A DNA stretch of 64,000 nt from Vibrio hepatarius (GCF_018860525.1 NZ_JAHKPM010000061.1:22986-86985); one strand, 5' to 3'. Positions 45,067 through 54,096 are shown, numbered from the stretch's first letter. Notes: generated from the letters alone by a model not told the origin. Program-made: numbers and translations.

Positions 45067-46409
45067 CGAGCACCTCCTCCCTTACCATCCGCTGTGAAAT
45101 ACACTTCCCATGCTCGTTTTATGACTTCTTTAGAGATCACTGGCTCCTCTTGCTCAAAAGTAATGATATCTCGGCTAATACCAACAATATCTTTTGGTAA
45201 GCACGGATAAAAACCCACGCCATACTGACGATGTAAGTCAAGTACGGTTTCAAAACATCTATCATCAAGAGACAATTTTTTAGAATTTGAGATACCCTTC
45301 CATAATTCTCGGTACTCTCCTTCTTCTAAGGGTCCAAACTGAATTTTGTAACCTAAGCGACGCAAAAAAGCAGGATCGCTGATCTTTTCTGGATCTAAAT
45401 TCGTTGAAAAGGCGAGAGTAAGAATGAAGGGAATGCTGATCTGCTGACCATTGGGCAAATTCAAGTAATCATAAAAGTACTCCATAGGTACTATCCAACG
45501 GTTTAAAAGGGTGTCTACTGGCATTGGCTGACGACCTAAATCGTCGATAATAAAAATGCCATTGTTTGCCATCATTTGGAGAGGTGCCATCCACACCTTG
45601 TTGTGTTCGCTGTGATTTACTTCCAACATATCCATAGTTAGCTCACCACCGACCTGGATGCTTGGGCGCTCACACAAAGCCCAGCGGCGGTCAAAATGTT
45701 CTTTAAAAGTAATGGATTGAACATCTTCCTTGTGCACTCGTTTATGGTGCTGAGGAGAAAAAACTTTGATGATATTACCCGCAGCAAAAACTGCATATGG
45801 AATATAGACGGAGGTATTCAAGGAGTTGAGTATTTTGGTGGCAACAAAAGTTTTACCTGAACCGGCACTACCATATAACAATAATGCTCTACCTGAGTTA
45901 ATAGCAGGGCCCAATACTCCAATCATTCGATGGGCACCTAACACATCGGAAAGGGCATATTCAACATCAGCACGGTTAACCATTTGCGCCCGCACATCTT
46001 GGGCTTTAACCATCTCACTGTATGCAGATAAAGAAACGGGGACAGGACCAAGATAGGCATCTTTTACAAAAGCGGTATCGGCTTCCTGCATGCCCGCTTC
46101 TGATAAACCATAACGAACATGACCAGAAGCTTGAGCAGAAAAAGAGTTAGCTGAAGCTTGAAAAACTTCTGCAAACGATTTGGCACGCAGACCAACAAGA
46201 ATATCTTCAATAAGATGGCTATTCACAGCTAACAGTTTAGTGAGTTGTAGGATATCAGATTTCGGGTAAGCCGCTAGATGTTTTATGACGAGGTTTTCAA
46301 CCACGGCTTTAGGTACACCCAAGTCATCGAACGTGGTTGGCACAGAAGGTTCAGGTGCTTGAGGGCTAAGCTCTGTACGATGCCGCACTTGTGAATTGAC
46401 CTGAACCAT
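45063..46409 (-). CDS. Uncharacterised AAA ATPase of the tad locus
   Basis: 448 aa. Residues ~30-85 look like a winged-helix segment (VVENLVIKHLAAYPKSDILQLTKLLAV). The AAA module has Walker A GSAGSGKT (180-187), Walker B GIFIIDDLG (284-292), a sensor-1-like FSTN (334-337) and arginines in FLRRLGYKIQF (350-351). It is not one of the named Tad components (TadA and TadZ are separate genes here). It starts the overlapping chain with rcpC (4 bases) and has its own AAGGAG site, so it is almost certainly made with the pilus. Role unknown; a remodelling or regulatory ATPase is the likeliest reading. Confidence 0.8.
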   Translation of the reverse strand: MVQVNSQVRHRTELSPQAPEPSVPTTFDDLGVPKAVVENLVIKHLAAYPKSDILQLTKLLAVNSHLIEDILVGLRAKSFAEVFQASANSFSAQASGHVRYGLSEAGMQEADTAFVKDAYLGPVPVSLSAYSEMVKAQDVRAQMVNRADVEYALSDVLGAHRMIGVLGPAINSGRALLLYGSAGSGKTFVATKILNSLNTSVYIPYAVFAAGNIIKVFSPQHHKRVHKEDVQSITFKEHFDRRWALCERPSIQVGGELTMDMLEVNHSEHNKVWMAPLQMMANNGIFIIDDLGRQPMPVDTLLNRWIVPMEYFYDYLNLPNGQQISIPFILTLAFSTNLDPEKISDPAFLRRLGYKIQFGPLEEGEYRELWKGISNSKKLSLDDRCFETVLDLHRQYGVGFYPCLPKDIVGISRDIITFEQEEPVISKEVIKRAWEVYFTADGKGGGAR

Positions 46410-46421
46410 GCTGACTCCTTG

Positions 46422-46946
46422 TCATTGATTCAAAAAATAAAAGTAAACCGCTATTCCTAAGACCACCACTGGAGCAAAAGGCATTCTAAACCTTTTGTCC
46501 GCTTCTATTTTATATGAGCCTCCTACTTTAGCTTCTGATACACCGTACAGAGCAAGTAAAGAGTATTTATTCAACGTTTCCTTACCACTATCAGGGGTCT
46601 GCGCTAATCTTTGCAACGCATAAAACAAACCAACCACAACACTTAAAATCGCAATCCAGAAAACGGCTTGGTAAATATGGGATGTCCCTAACCAAAACCC
46701 AACAACCCCTAAAAGTTTGACATCACCGGCTGCCATGACTTTTAAAAAGTAAAGAACTAAGGCGCATACAAAGCAAGTTAATCCAGCGATAAATGACCAG
46801 AATAAAAGGGAAAAGTCTTGCAGAAAAAACGTTTTGTCAAAAAAAGCCAACGCCAAAATCATTAACAACCCAATATTAGGGATTCTATGCTCTTTTGCAT
46901 CAGTAACGGCAACAGAAAATAATACTATCCAAATGAGTAAATCCAT
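46422..46946 (-). CDS. tadV: Prepilin peptidase TadV (CpaA)
   Basis: 174-aa A24-family aspartic membrane protease that cleaves Flp and TadE/F prepilins. Six helices; catalytic aspartates D16 (VAVTDAKEHRIPN) and D75 (MAAGDVKLLG, the GxGD-type site). It lacks the N-terminal methylase domain, as in other Tad peptidases. AAGGAG before the ATG; 31 bases after the second Flp gene. Confidence 0.93.
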   Translation of the reverse strand: MDLLIWIVLFSVAVTDAKEHRIPNIGLLMILALAFFDKTFFLQDFSLLFWSFIAGLTCFVCALVLYFLKVMAAGDVKLLGVVGFWLGTSHIYQAVFWIAILSVVVGLFYALQRLAQTPDSGKETLNKYSLLALYGVSEAKVGGSYKIEADKRFRMPFAPVVVLGIAVYFYFLNQ

Positions 46947-46977
46947 TTACCGCTCCTTAGACTGCTTCTACTACGTA

Positions 46978-47130
46978 TTAACTAAATAGAGTCGCAAATT
47001 CAGCAGTAAGTATGTCCCTAAATGCCGCAAATAAACCAGCAAAACCAACAACAAGCAAGCCTGCACCAACCACGTATTCGACAACCGTTAACCCTTCTTC
47101 ATCTGCTAAGAAAGTGTGTATTTTCCCCAT
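46978..47130 (-). CDS. flp: Flp-type pilin, copy downstream of attenuator
   Basis: 50-aa prepilin beginning MGKIHTFLADEEG with cleavage expected after G13 and the Flp motif G^LTVVEY, followed by a hydrophobic helix (VVGAGLLVVGFAGLFAAF). The ATG at 47130 has GAGG 8 bases upstream. A longer in-frame start at 47193 is rejected because it would read through the terminator stem. Close relative of the pilin at 47219-47389. Confidence 0.9.
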   Translation of the reverse strand: MGKIHTFLADEEGLTVVEYVVGAGLLVVGFAGLFAAFRDILTAEFATLFS

Positions 47131-47151
47131 AATACCGACCTCATAACTGGC

Positions 47152-47185
47152 AAAAAAAACCCCCCATGACGAATACGCCATGGGG
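47152..47185 (-). terminator. Terminator between the two Flp pilin genes
   Basis: On the minus strand the stem CCCCATG / CATGGGG (10-base loop) is followed by a run of eight T. It lies between the stop of the first pilin (47219) and the start of the second (47130), so it should let most transcripts end after the first pilin and a fraction continue into the rest of the tad operon. Confidence 0.8.
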
Positions 47186-47218
47186 TCGTTCATCTTTTTA
47201 TTGAAAAAAAGATGGTAT

Positions 47219-47389
47219 TTAGGAAGAGGAGAAAACGGAACCCAGTTGTGTCTGTAGTGTACTGCTGAAGGTTGTAAATATACCTGTTAGCCCTGCTACT
47301 AGCAGGCCAGCACCAACTACATACTCAACTACAGTTAACCCTTCTTCATCCTTAAGAAATTCTTTAACGTTAGTCAAAACCTTGTTCAT
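47219..47389 (-). CDS. flp: Flp-type pilin, first gene of tad locus
   Basis: 56-aa prepilin starting MNKVLTNVKEFLKDEEG, cleavage expected after G17 with motif G^LTVVEY, then the hydrophobic helix VVGAGLLVAGLTGIF and a Ser/Thr-rich tail ending SVFSSS. AAGGAG lies 7 bases before the ATG, the best ribosome site of the locus. Likely the major pilin, made in excess because a terminator follows it. Confidence 0.92.
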   Translation of the reverse strand: MNKVLTNVKEFLKDEEGLTVVEYVVGAGLLVAGLTGIFTTFSSTLQTQLGSVFSSS

Positions 47390-47885
47390 ATTCAGTCTCC
47401 TTCTGAAAGTATGTTAAGCTATTGCGCTTATCTACAATTTAGTTTTCAAACCAAATAGTGGTTAGGATTTTTTTAACCAAGTTTGGTACTTTCTTGTCAT
47501 GTCATTCATTTAAACAAATAAACTTATCTGCACAAAAACACAACTTACCTCATAGTCTAGAATATTAAACCCAAACATCACTGATTTATAAAATATTTTA
47601 TTCCACTGTTTTTATTATAAAAAAAGCCATCACAGTAAGTAATACATGTGTTTTTTCCTTTATTTTTTATTTTTTATCAGTTTTGAAACTTGACAATGTT
47701 AATAAAAAACAAAAAAGACATAAGTCACAAGTTAAATCTGAATTAATAGTCCTAATACCAACAAAGAGTTGTGATTAATGTATCTAAAACTCAAGAATCA
47801 ACAATAAAGTTATGGTTGAGATTGCCACTCTCTAACCTACCCTTAATGTTAGTAAGTACAAAGGTTTAGTGGGGAACTTAGGTCT
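47390..47885. other. AT-rich divergent promoter region, flp / araC
   Basis: 496 bases between flp and the divergent AraC-type gene. It is much richer in A/T tracts than the rest of the window, contains an imperfect inverted repeat at 47451-47486, and shows no credible gene. Its composition is what one expects of an H-NS-bound, activator-dependent control region, but that is inference. Confidence 0.55.
47451..47486. promoter_or_regulatory. Inverted repeat upstream of flp
   Basis: Nested arms CCAAA...GGTTA (47451-47464) and TTAACC...TTTGG (47473-47486) form an imperfect inverted repeat 62-98 bases before the flp start codon; candidate operator for the divergent AraC-type protein or another regulator. 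Confidence 0.45.
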
Positions 47886-48620
47886 GTGGACATATTGCAT
47901 AAAGCATATTGGCTTGGCCAATCAATAAGTTATGTTAAAAAAGATACTGTTAGGGATTTAGAAGAGTATTTTAATTTACTTGATTTCGGCTATGATGTTT
48001 CTGTACTAAGCGAGTCTGATACCCATTTTTGCTTTTTCTTTTACGAGAAAAACTTTGATTCATTATTTCTAACCGCGTCTAAAATATGTCAGAATCTAAA
48101 CAAACATATCATCTTAATATACAAAGATAATCTATGCCTTGAGGTTGAGAAACTTGATATAGTACTTTCTACTTTAAACCTAAATGAAAATACCACGAAA
48201 GAGTGGGCCGAAGAACTAAGCAAAAAGATTTACTGTCAATTCAATAACCACCACGAAGTATTAGAAACATATAAGGCACCTGAATTAATTGAACAAAAAG
48301 TTATAAACAAAGATTTGGTTGAAATACTGAGGTATATAGACAACAATTTATCACGTAAAATTCGTGAACAAGACATTGCCGAATACTGCCATTATTCAGT
48401 GACCTACTTTTCAAGATTTTTTCATCAAACTATCGGTGTTTGCTTTCGAGACTACTTAACCTTCCAAAGAATCAACCTTGCTAAACAGCTACTAAGTGAA
48501 AAAAAGGAGAAAATTTCTTTTATTGCATTTCAATGCGGATACAATGACGTTTCTTACTTCTCAAGAATATTCAAAAAGAAAACAGGATTGAGCCCAGCCA
48601 TCTATAGACAACTGCATTAG
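47886..48620 (+). CDS. AraC-type transcriptional regulator
   Basis: 244 aa. The C-terminal ~100 residues are a two-helix-turn-helix AraC domain (REQDIAEYCHYSVTYFSRFFHQTIG and ISFIAFQCGYNDVSYFSRIFKKKTGLSP). The N-terminal ~130 residues are not recognised as a cupin or other known sensor. Start is GTG at 47886. AT-rich codons unlike the neighbouring genes suggest recent acquisition or silencing. Divergent from the first pilin gene, so a likely local activator of the tad locus; not shown by sequence. Confidence 0.82.
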   Translation: MDILHKAYWLGQSISYVKKDTVRDLEEYFNLLDFGYDVSVLSESDTHFCFFFYEKNFDSLFLTASKICQNLNKHIILIYKDNLCLEVEKLDIVLSTLNLNENTTKEWAEELSKKIYCQFNNHHEVLETYKAPELIEQKVINKDLVEILRYIDNNLSRKIREQDIAEYCHYSVTYFSRFFHQTIGVCFRDYLTFQRINLAKQLLSEKKEKISFIAFQCGYNDVSYFSRIFKKKTGLSPAIYRQLH

Positions 48621-48743
48621 TTTTCACACTCTGGTCACAAGTTTTTCTACTAAGGTTTCCAGCTTTATTACCCTCCATGCTAGAGTTAACACGCTGTTAA
48701 CAATAACAATATAATAACTTTGCTAATAACATGGAGTTAGAAA

Positions 48744-50426
48744 ATGATTCAGCCTAACGAGTTACGCAAAAGTACTTGTACTATTCCACCACCTAATGAA
48801 ATGATCCTTCGTTGGGCAGAGGAACGCCCTAATGAAGTTTACCTTAAACAGATTATCAATCGTCAGTTCGTTGAATTCACCTATGCCGAAGTCGCTGACA
48901 AAGCTTTAAAACTGGTCTCTGCTTTACAATCACTCGGCTTAAAACCCCGTGATAAAATTGCTCTGGTATCAAAAAATTGTGCTGAGTGGTTTATCTGTGA
49001 CTTAGCTATGATGCTCGGCGACTTTATCAGTGTACCAATCTTCCCAACCGCTGGAGCGGAAACGATAGAATACTGTATCAATCATAGTGAAAGTAAAGCT
49101 CTTATTGGTGGTAAACTTGATAATACATCTGCAACGCAGCAAGTTTTAGATAGCATGCCAAATTTGATCAGCCTCTCTCTACCATACGATACTGCACCTA
49201 ATTGCCAGCATGAATATGAGACTCTAGTAGACAATATTCAGCCAAGTACCTATCGCCCCGAGCATGATGACGATAAACTAATGTCGCTTGTATACACCTC
49301 TGGTACATCTGGCTTACCCAAAGGTGCCATGTTAACTTATGGTGCATATAACTGGTCAGTACAACAATTGATCAACCATATAGGCATAGAACCTAATGAC
49401 CGCCTGTTTTCTTATCTTCCACTGGCTCATATTACAGAAAGAGTCTACATATTCGGATGCTCTATTGTGGGTGGAGTACCTACAGCATTTCCAGAATCAC
49501 TCGATACCTTTATCGAAGATGTGAAAATGCACCGACCAACACTCTTTATCTCTGTCCCTCGACTTTGGACCGTTTTTCAGCAAAGAATTCAAGATAAACT
49601 ACCACAGAAAAAACTGAATATTCTGCTCAAAATACCCTTTGTAAATTCTCTGATTAAAAAGAAACTTGCTGATGGACTTGGCCTAGATAAAGCACGTGTT
49701 TTGGGGTGTGGCTCGGCACCTGTATCACCAGCTCTTCTCAACTGGTACCACAGTATCGGGCTTAATATTACCGAAGCTTGGGGAATGACCGAATCATTTG
49801 CTTATAGCACAATCAATTACCCATTTCGCGCAGACAAAATAGGCACTGTTGGTAATGCCGGACCCGGCATTAAACTAAAAATTGCAGACGATGATGAAAT
49901 ATTGGTGAGTGGTGAAGGTCTATTTTCCGGTTACTATAAAAATGATATTGCGACTCAAGAATCCTTCAACTCCACTGGCTGGTTACATACAGGCGATATA
50001 GGTTCAATTGATAGTGAAGGCTATCTAACAATCCAAGGCCGTAAAAAAGACACCTTTAAAACGGCTAAAGGAAAGTTTGTTGCGCCCGTACCAATTGAGA
50101 AAAAACTATTCGAATATAGCCGAGTTGAAATGATGTGTTTGATAGGACTTGGGTTGCCCTCACCAATACTATTAGTTGTTCCACATGACTTCCCTAACTT
50201 CGATAGGAGTCGTTACGAGAAAACAACCAACAAAGTCATTGCAAAAATGAACGAATCTTTGGAGTCACACGAACAAATCAAAGGTGTTTTGATGATTAAA
50301 GATCCTTGGAGTATTGAAAATGGCATTCTGACACCAACCTTGAAAATAAAGCGTCATATTCTCGAACAAAAATATCATGATGTTGGACAAAATTGGCCAA
50401 AAGGCCAGCTTGTGGTTTGGGAGTAA
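48744..50426 (+). CDS. AMP-binding acyl-CoA synthetase-like protein
   Basis: 560-aa adenylate-forming enzyme related to long-chain acyl-CoA synthetases (COG1022 group). Core motifs are the P-loop-like YTSGTSGLPKG (184-194), NITEAWGMTESFAYS (A5), GWLHTGDIGSID (A7) and GRKKDTFKTAKGKFV (A8/A10 region). It probably activates a carboxylic acid to its CoA thioester; chain length is not predictable. GGAG 7 bases before the ATG. Monocistronic between the AraC and LysR genes, ends at a terminator. Confidence 0.85.
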   Translation: MIQPNELRKSTCTIPPPNEMILRWAEERPNEVYLKQIINRQFVEFTYAEVADKALKLVSALQSLGLKPRDKIALVSKNCAEWFICDLAMMLGDFISVPIFPTAGAETIEYCINHSESKALIGGKLDNTSATQQVLDSMPNLISLSLPYDTAPNCQHEYETLVDNIQPSTYRPEHDDDKLMSLVYTSGTSGLPKGAMLTYGAYNWSVQQLINHIGIEPNDRLFSYLPLAHITERVYIFGCSIVGGVPTAFPESLDTFIEDVKMHRPTLFISVPRLWTVFQQRIQDKLPQKKLNILLKIPFVNSLIKKKLADGLGLDKARVLGCGSAPVSPALLNWYHSIGLNITEAWGMTESFAYSTINYPFRADKIGTVGNAGPGIKLKIADDDEILVSGEGLFSGYYKNDIATQESFNSTGWLHTGDIGSIDSEGYLTIQGRKKDTFKTAKGKFVAPVPIEKKLFEYSRVEMMCLIGLGLPSPILLVVPHDFPNFDRSRYEKTTNKVIAKMNESLESHEQIKGVLMIKDPWSIENGILTPTLKIKRHILEQKYHDVGQNWPKGQLVVWE

Positions 50427-50477
50427 TAGGCCCTGGCAATCTTTTCACTTCAATCATGATTTTTGTTTATCCATGGC

Positions 50478-50504
50478 AAAAGGATAGCGGATGCTATCCT
50501 TTTT
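50478..50504 (+). terminator. Rho-independent terminator after acyl-CoA synthetase-like gene
   Basis: Perfect 11-bp stem AAAAGGATAGC / GCTATCCTTTT with a 4-base loop and a T-rich tail, 52 bases past the stop. Confidence 0.9.
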
Positions 50505-50556
50505 CTTTTTCGATACAAGTGATTATCATAATCAAAACAATAATTAGGGATTGGCT

Positions 50557-51456
50557 ATGGATGTTCGCCTACATCACTTATCGGGTCTGCGTTATTTTGA
50601 GGTCGCGGCTAGACTAAAAAGTTACAGCCGCGCTGCTGAGGAGTTATTTGTCAGTCAAGCTGCTGTCAGTCAAAAAATTCGCCAACTTGAAGATGTATTA
50701 GGCTGCAAGCTTTTTATGCGAGATGGGCGAGAAATGCGCCTAACAGAACACGGTAAAATATTGTCTAAATACGTCTCTCAAGGCTTTGAGAGTATTGTAA
50801 CTGGACTAAATCAAATCCAAAGTGAACCCGTAGAGGGTCTACTCTGTGTCAGCTCAACACCTTCGTTTGCTTCTCGCTGGCTACTGCCTAGGCTGTGGAA
50901 GTTTTCTACCCAATACCCAAACATTCCGATACGTATTATCACTAGTTGTAACGCCCCTAAAATTAAACAAGGAGATGCCGATCTTGCTATTTGGCAAGGT
51001 GATGAAATTGATATCAATAGAAATCAAACATTACATAAACAATTTCTATTTGAGGAAACAATTTACCCTTTCTGTTCGCCTAATTTTACCAAAGCAATCA
51101 CTTTAACTTCTCCTAAACAATTACTTAACACTCTGCTCATTCATTATGAATCTGGTGGCTATCCATGGCAAACTTGGTTTGCTCAAGCAGGTGTCACCAT
51201 GAATAAAGAGTCGGTTCAGTGGATGGAGGTTGCAACCTTTGATCACGCTATGAATGCAGTAATGGCTGGCCATGGCGCATGCTTGGCATCAGATTCTTTA
51301 GCTAATGACTATGTTGAAAGAGGTTTACTTACCAAGCCATTTGATATTGGCATAAATCCTGGGATACAGTTCAATTTATTTTATGATAATGACTCACCCC
51401 GTCAGCAACGAATTACCGTATTCTCAGAATGGTTACGCAGTGAAATTGCAGAATAG
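50557..51456 (+). CDS. LysR-family regulator, GcvA-like
   Basis: 299 aa. Winged helix-turn-helix at residues ~4-62 (SYSRAAEELFVSQAAVSQKIRQLEDVLG) and a LysR effector domain with TPSFASRWLLPRLWKF and DADLAIWQGDE, the pattern of the GcvA/AmpR-like subgroup. ATG at 50557 follows AGGGA by 7 bases; an in-frame TTG two codons earlier is less likely. Target unknown; the upstream synthetase gene is separated by a terminator. Confidence 0.85.
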   Translation: MDVRLHHLSGLRYFEVAARLKSYSRAAEELFVSQAAVSQKIRQLEDVLGCKLFMRDGREMRLTEHGKILSKYVSQGFESIVTGLNQIQSEPVEGLLCVSSTPSFASRWLLPRLWKFSTQYPNIPIRIITSCNAPKIKQGDADLAIWQGDEIDINRNQTLHKQFLFEETIYPFCSPNFTKAITLTSPKQLLNTLLIHYESGGYPWQTWFAQAGVTMNKESVQWMEVATFDHAMNAVMAGHGACLASDSLANDYVERGLLTKPFDIGINPGIQFNLFYDNDSPRQQRITVFSEWLRSEIAE

Positions 51457-51546
51457 CTAATCAATGAATAATTTCATTTACTTACTCATTGATTGGCCAG
51501 ATAAATACACTTATCTCATCATATTGTATTAATTACTTATAAAAAG

Positions 51547-51576
51547 AAAACCCCTGAAGTTTCACTTCAGGGGTTT
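51547..51576. terminator. Bidirectional terminator between LysR gene and fusA2
   Basis: Perfect 12-bp stem AAACCCCTGAAG / CTTCAGGGGTTT with a 5-base loop. On the minus strand it is followed by TTCTTTTT, so it mainly serves the EF-G gene; the LysR gene converges from the other side. Confidence 0.9.
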
Positions 51577-51602
51577 ATTAAACGACTTGGCTAAAGTAAT
51601 AA

Positions 51603-53690
51603 TTACTTCTTAGCGTCACGCTCTTTAACTTCTGCGATAACTTGCTCAGCAACGTTCATTGGGCAAGGTGCATAGTGTGCAAATTCCATAGAGAACTGAC
51701 CACGACCAGAAGTAATAGTACGTAGGTGACCAATGTAACCAAACATTTCTGATAGAGGTACATCTGCTTTAATGCGAACACCTGTAGTACCAGCTTGTTG
51801 ATCTTTGATCATACCACGACGACGGTTAAGGTCACCAATTACATCACCAACATTGTCTTCTGGAGTAAATACGTCAACGTTCATAATCGGCTCTAGAAGC
51901 TGCGCTCCTGCTTTTGGCATAGACTGACGGAATGCACCTTTAGCTGCAATTTCGTAAGCGATAGCCGAAGAGTCAACTGCGTGGAAACCACCATCGTATA
52001 GTTCAACTTCAACATCTAGCGTTGGGAATCCAGCAAGAACACCATGATCCATCATGCTGCCGAAGCCTTTTTCGACTGCAGGCCAAAATTCTTTAGGTAC
52101 GTTACCACCAACAACCTTTGAAGAGAACGTGAAACCAGAGTTTGGCTCACCAGGCTTGATGCGGTAGTCGATTTTCGCGAACTGACCAGAACCACCAGAC
52201 TGCTTCTTGTGCGTGTAGCTATCTTCAACAGGTTGAGTAATTGTTTCACGGTATGCTACCTGAGGAGCTCCCACTTCTAGCTCAACACCATAAGTACGCT
52301 TAAGGATATCTACCTTGATGTCTAAGTGAAGTTCACCCATACCTTTTAAGATAGTCTCACCTGAATCTTCATCAGTCTCAACTTGGAATGATGGATCTTC
52401 TGCAACCATTTTACCGATAGCAATACTCATTTTCTCAGTAGAACCTTTATCTTTAGGTGCTACAGCGATAGAGATTACAGGTTCAGGGAAGATCATAGCT
52501 TCAAGAGTACATTCATGCTTAGGATCACATAAAGTGTGACCTGTTTGAACGTTCTTCATTCCCACAACCGCAATGATGTCACCAGCTTGCGCTTCAGTAA
52601 GCTCGTTACGCTCATCTGCTTGCATCTCACACATACGACCGATACGTTCAGTCTTACCAGTTGCAGAGTTAAGGATAGTATCACCCTTCTTCAAGCGACC
52701 TGAGTATATGCGGATAAAGGTTAGAGCACCAAAGCGGTCATCCATAATTTTGAATGCTAGCGCTTTTAGTGGCTCGTCTGAAGATACTGTCGCAACTTCA
52801 CCAGTAGGCTCACCTGTGTCTGGATCAGTTAACGGCTGAGGATCAACTTCAGTTGGTGCAGGTAGGTAATCTACTACTGCATCTAGAACTAGCTGAACAC
52901 CCTTGTTCTTAAATGCAGAACCACAGAATGTTGGGAAGAAGGCTAGATCGCGAGTACCTTTACGGATACACGTTTTTAACTGCTCGAGAGAAGGCTCTTC
53001 ACCTTCCATATAAGCTTCCATTAGGTCGTCGTCTTGCTCTACAACCGTTTCAACTAGCTCTTCACGGTACTGTTCTACGTCATCAAGCATATCCGCAGGG
53101 ATATCTTGAACTTCATAGTTTTCAGGAAGACCAGTGTCATCCCATACATATGCTTTACGGGTTAATATGTCTACAACACCAACGAAGTCATCTTCACGGC
53201 CGATAGGCAGAGTCATTACTAGTGGGTTAGCGCCAAGAACATTTTTTACTTGGTCAACAACGCGTAAGAAGTCTGCACCAATACGATCTAGTTTGTTGAC
53301 GAAAATCAAACGAGATACTTCTGAATCATTCGCGTAGCGCCAGTTAGTCTCTGACTGAGGCTCAACACCACCAGAACCACAGAATACACCGATACCACCG
53401 TCAAGAACTTTAAGTGAACGATATACTTCAACTGTAAAGTCAACGTGTCCCGGAGTATCAATGACGTTTAGGCGGTGGCCTTTCCACTCACAAGTTACGG
53501 CAGCAGACTGAATAGTGATTCCACGCTCAGCTTCCTGTTCCATGAAGTCGGTAGTAGACTCACCGTCGTGTACTTCACCAGTTTTGTGGATTTTACCAGT
53601 AAGCTTAAGGATACGCTCAGTGGTGGTAGTTTTACCCGCATCAACGTGCGCGAAAATACCAATGTTTCTGTACTTTGATAGATCTGCCAT
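51603..53690 (-). CDS. fusA2: Elongation factor G, second-type
   Basis: 695-aa translational GTPase with the full five-domain build. G1 AHVDAGKTTTTE (residues ~14-25), G2 ERGITIQSAAV, G3 DTPGHVDF, G4 NKLDRIGAD; domain IV/V motifs (YRETITQPVEDSYTHKKQSGG, LRTITSGRGQFSMEFAHYAPCP) follow. It stands alone, not with rpsL/rpsG/tuf, and is therefore probably the second EF-G gene known from vibrios. The role of such paralogues varies (ribosome recycling, stress or fusidate tolerance). 78 bases after the end of the LysR gene's terminator. Confidence 0.88.
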   Translation of the reverse strand: MADLSKYRNIGIFAHVDAGKTTTTERILKLTGKIHKTGEVHDGESTTDFMEQEAERGITIQSAAVTCEWKGHRLNVIDTPGHVDFTVEVYRSLKVLDGGIGVFCGSGGVEPQSETNWRYANDSEVSRLIFVNKLDRIGADFLRVVDQVKNVLGANPLVMTLPIGREDDFVGVVDILTRKAYVWDDTGLPENYEVQDIPADMLDDVEQYREELVETVVEQDDDLMEAYMEGEEPSLEQLKTCIRKGTRDLAFFPTFCGSAFKNKGVQLVLDAVVDYLPAPTEVDPQPLTDPDTGEPTGEVATVSSDEPLKALAFKIMDDRFGALTFIRIYSGRLKKGDTILNSATGKTERIGRMCEMQADERNELTEAQAGDIIAVVGMKNVQTGHTLCDPKHECTLEAMIFPEPVISIAVAPKDKGSTEKMSIAIGKMVAEDPSFQVETDEDSGETILKGMGELHLDIKVDILKRTYGVELEVGAPQVAYRETITQPVEDSYTHKKQSGGSGQFAKIDYRIKPGEPNSGFTFSSKVVGGNVPKEFWPAVEKGFGSMMDHGVLAGFPTLDVEVELYDGGFHAVDSSAIAYEIAAKGAFRQSMPKAGAQLLEPIMNVDVFTPEDNVGDVIGDLNRRRGMIKDQQAGTTGVRIKADVPLSEMFGYIGHLRTITSGRGQFSMEFAHYAPCPMNVAEQVIAEVKERDAKK

Positions 53691-54096
53691 TGTCTTACTC
53701 TGTTAATAAGGTATAAATTGCGCGCAGAGTATATCATAATCTGTCAAGACTGATAGCTTTGCGTGCTTATGTGAATGAAAAAACTTATCTCACTAAAGTT
53801 AGCTTACCATAAGCAAAGTCTTTACCAGACAGTAAATGTCAGACCTCATTATTTTTCAATTAGTTAGAATAATATTTAACTCAAACTTGATATCTTCGAA
53901 ATAACAAATATCAAAGTCGTTATCCGGCCACCAATCTAATTACATGATTTTATCATAATCAATAATGTGTATCTTAAAAACTTAATGGCTAGCGAACCTA
54001 GGTATCAATCGGATAAAGCGATTTAATGGATAAGAAAAGCAATCTAATAAAAAGTGCTATCGATATAGACAGCACTTAATTATGTATAAAAGCGAA
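53691..54096. other. Spacer upstream of fusA2
   Basis: 406 bases that hold the promoter of fusA2 (TTGACA near 53742 and TATACT-type elements on the minus strand) and the terminator of ndk. No reading frame of note was seen. Confidence 0.45.
54047..54077 (-). terminator. Rho-independent terminator after ndk
   Basis: On the minus strand stem AAGTGCTGTC / GATAGCACTT (one G-U) with a 6-base loop, followed by TTTTTATT. Just past the ndk stop. Confidence 0.8.

Noticed and set aside
46978..47193. Longer 71-aa version of the second Flp pilin
   Set aside because: The added residues are encoded by the terminator hairpin, and the internal ATG at 47130 has a proper ribosome site and gives a normal Flp leader.
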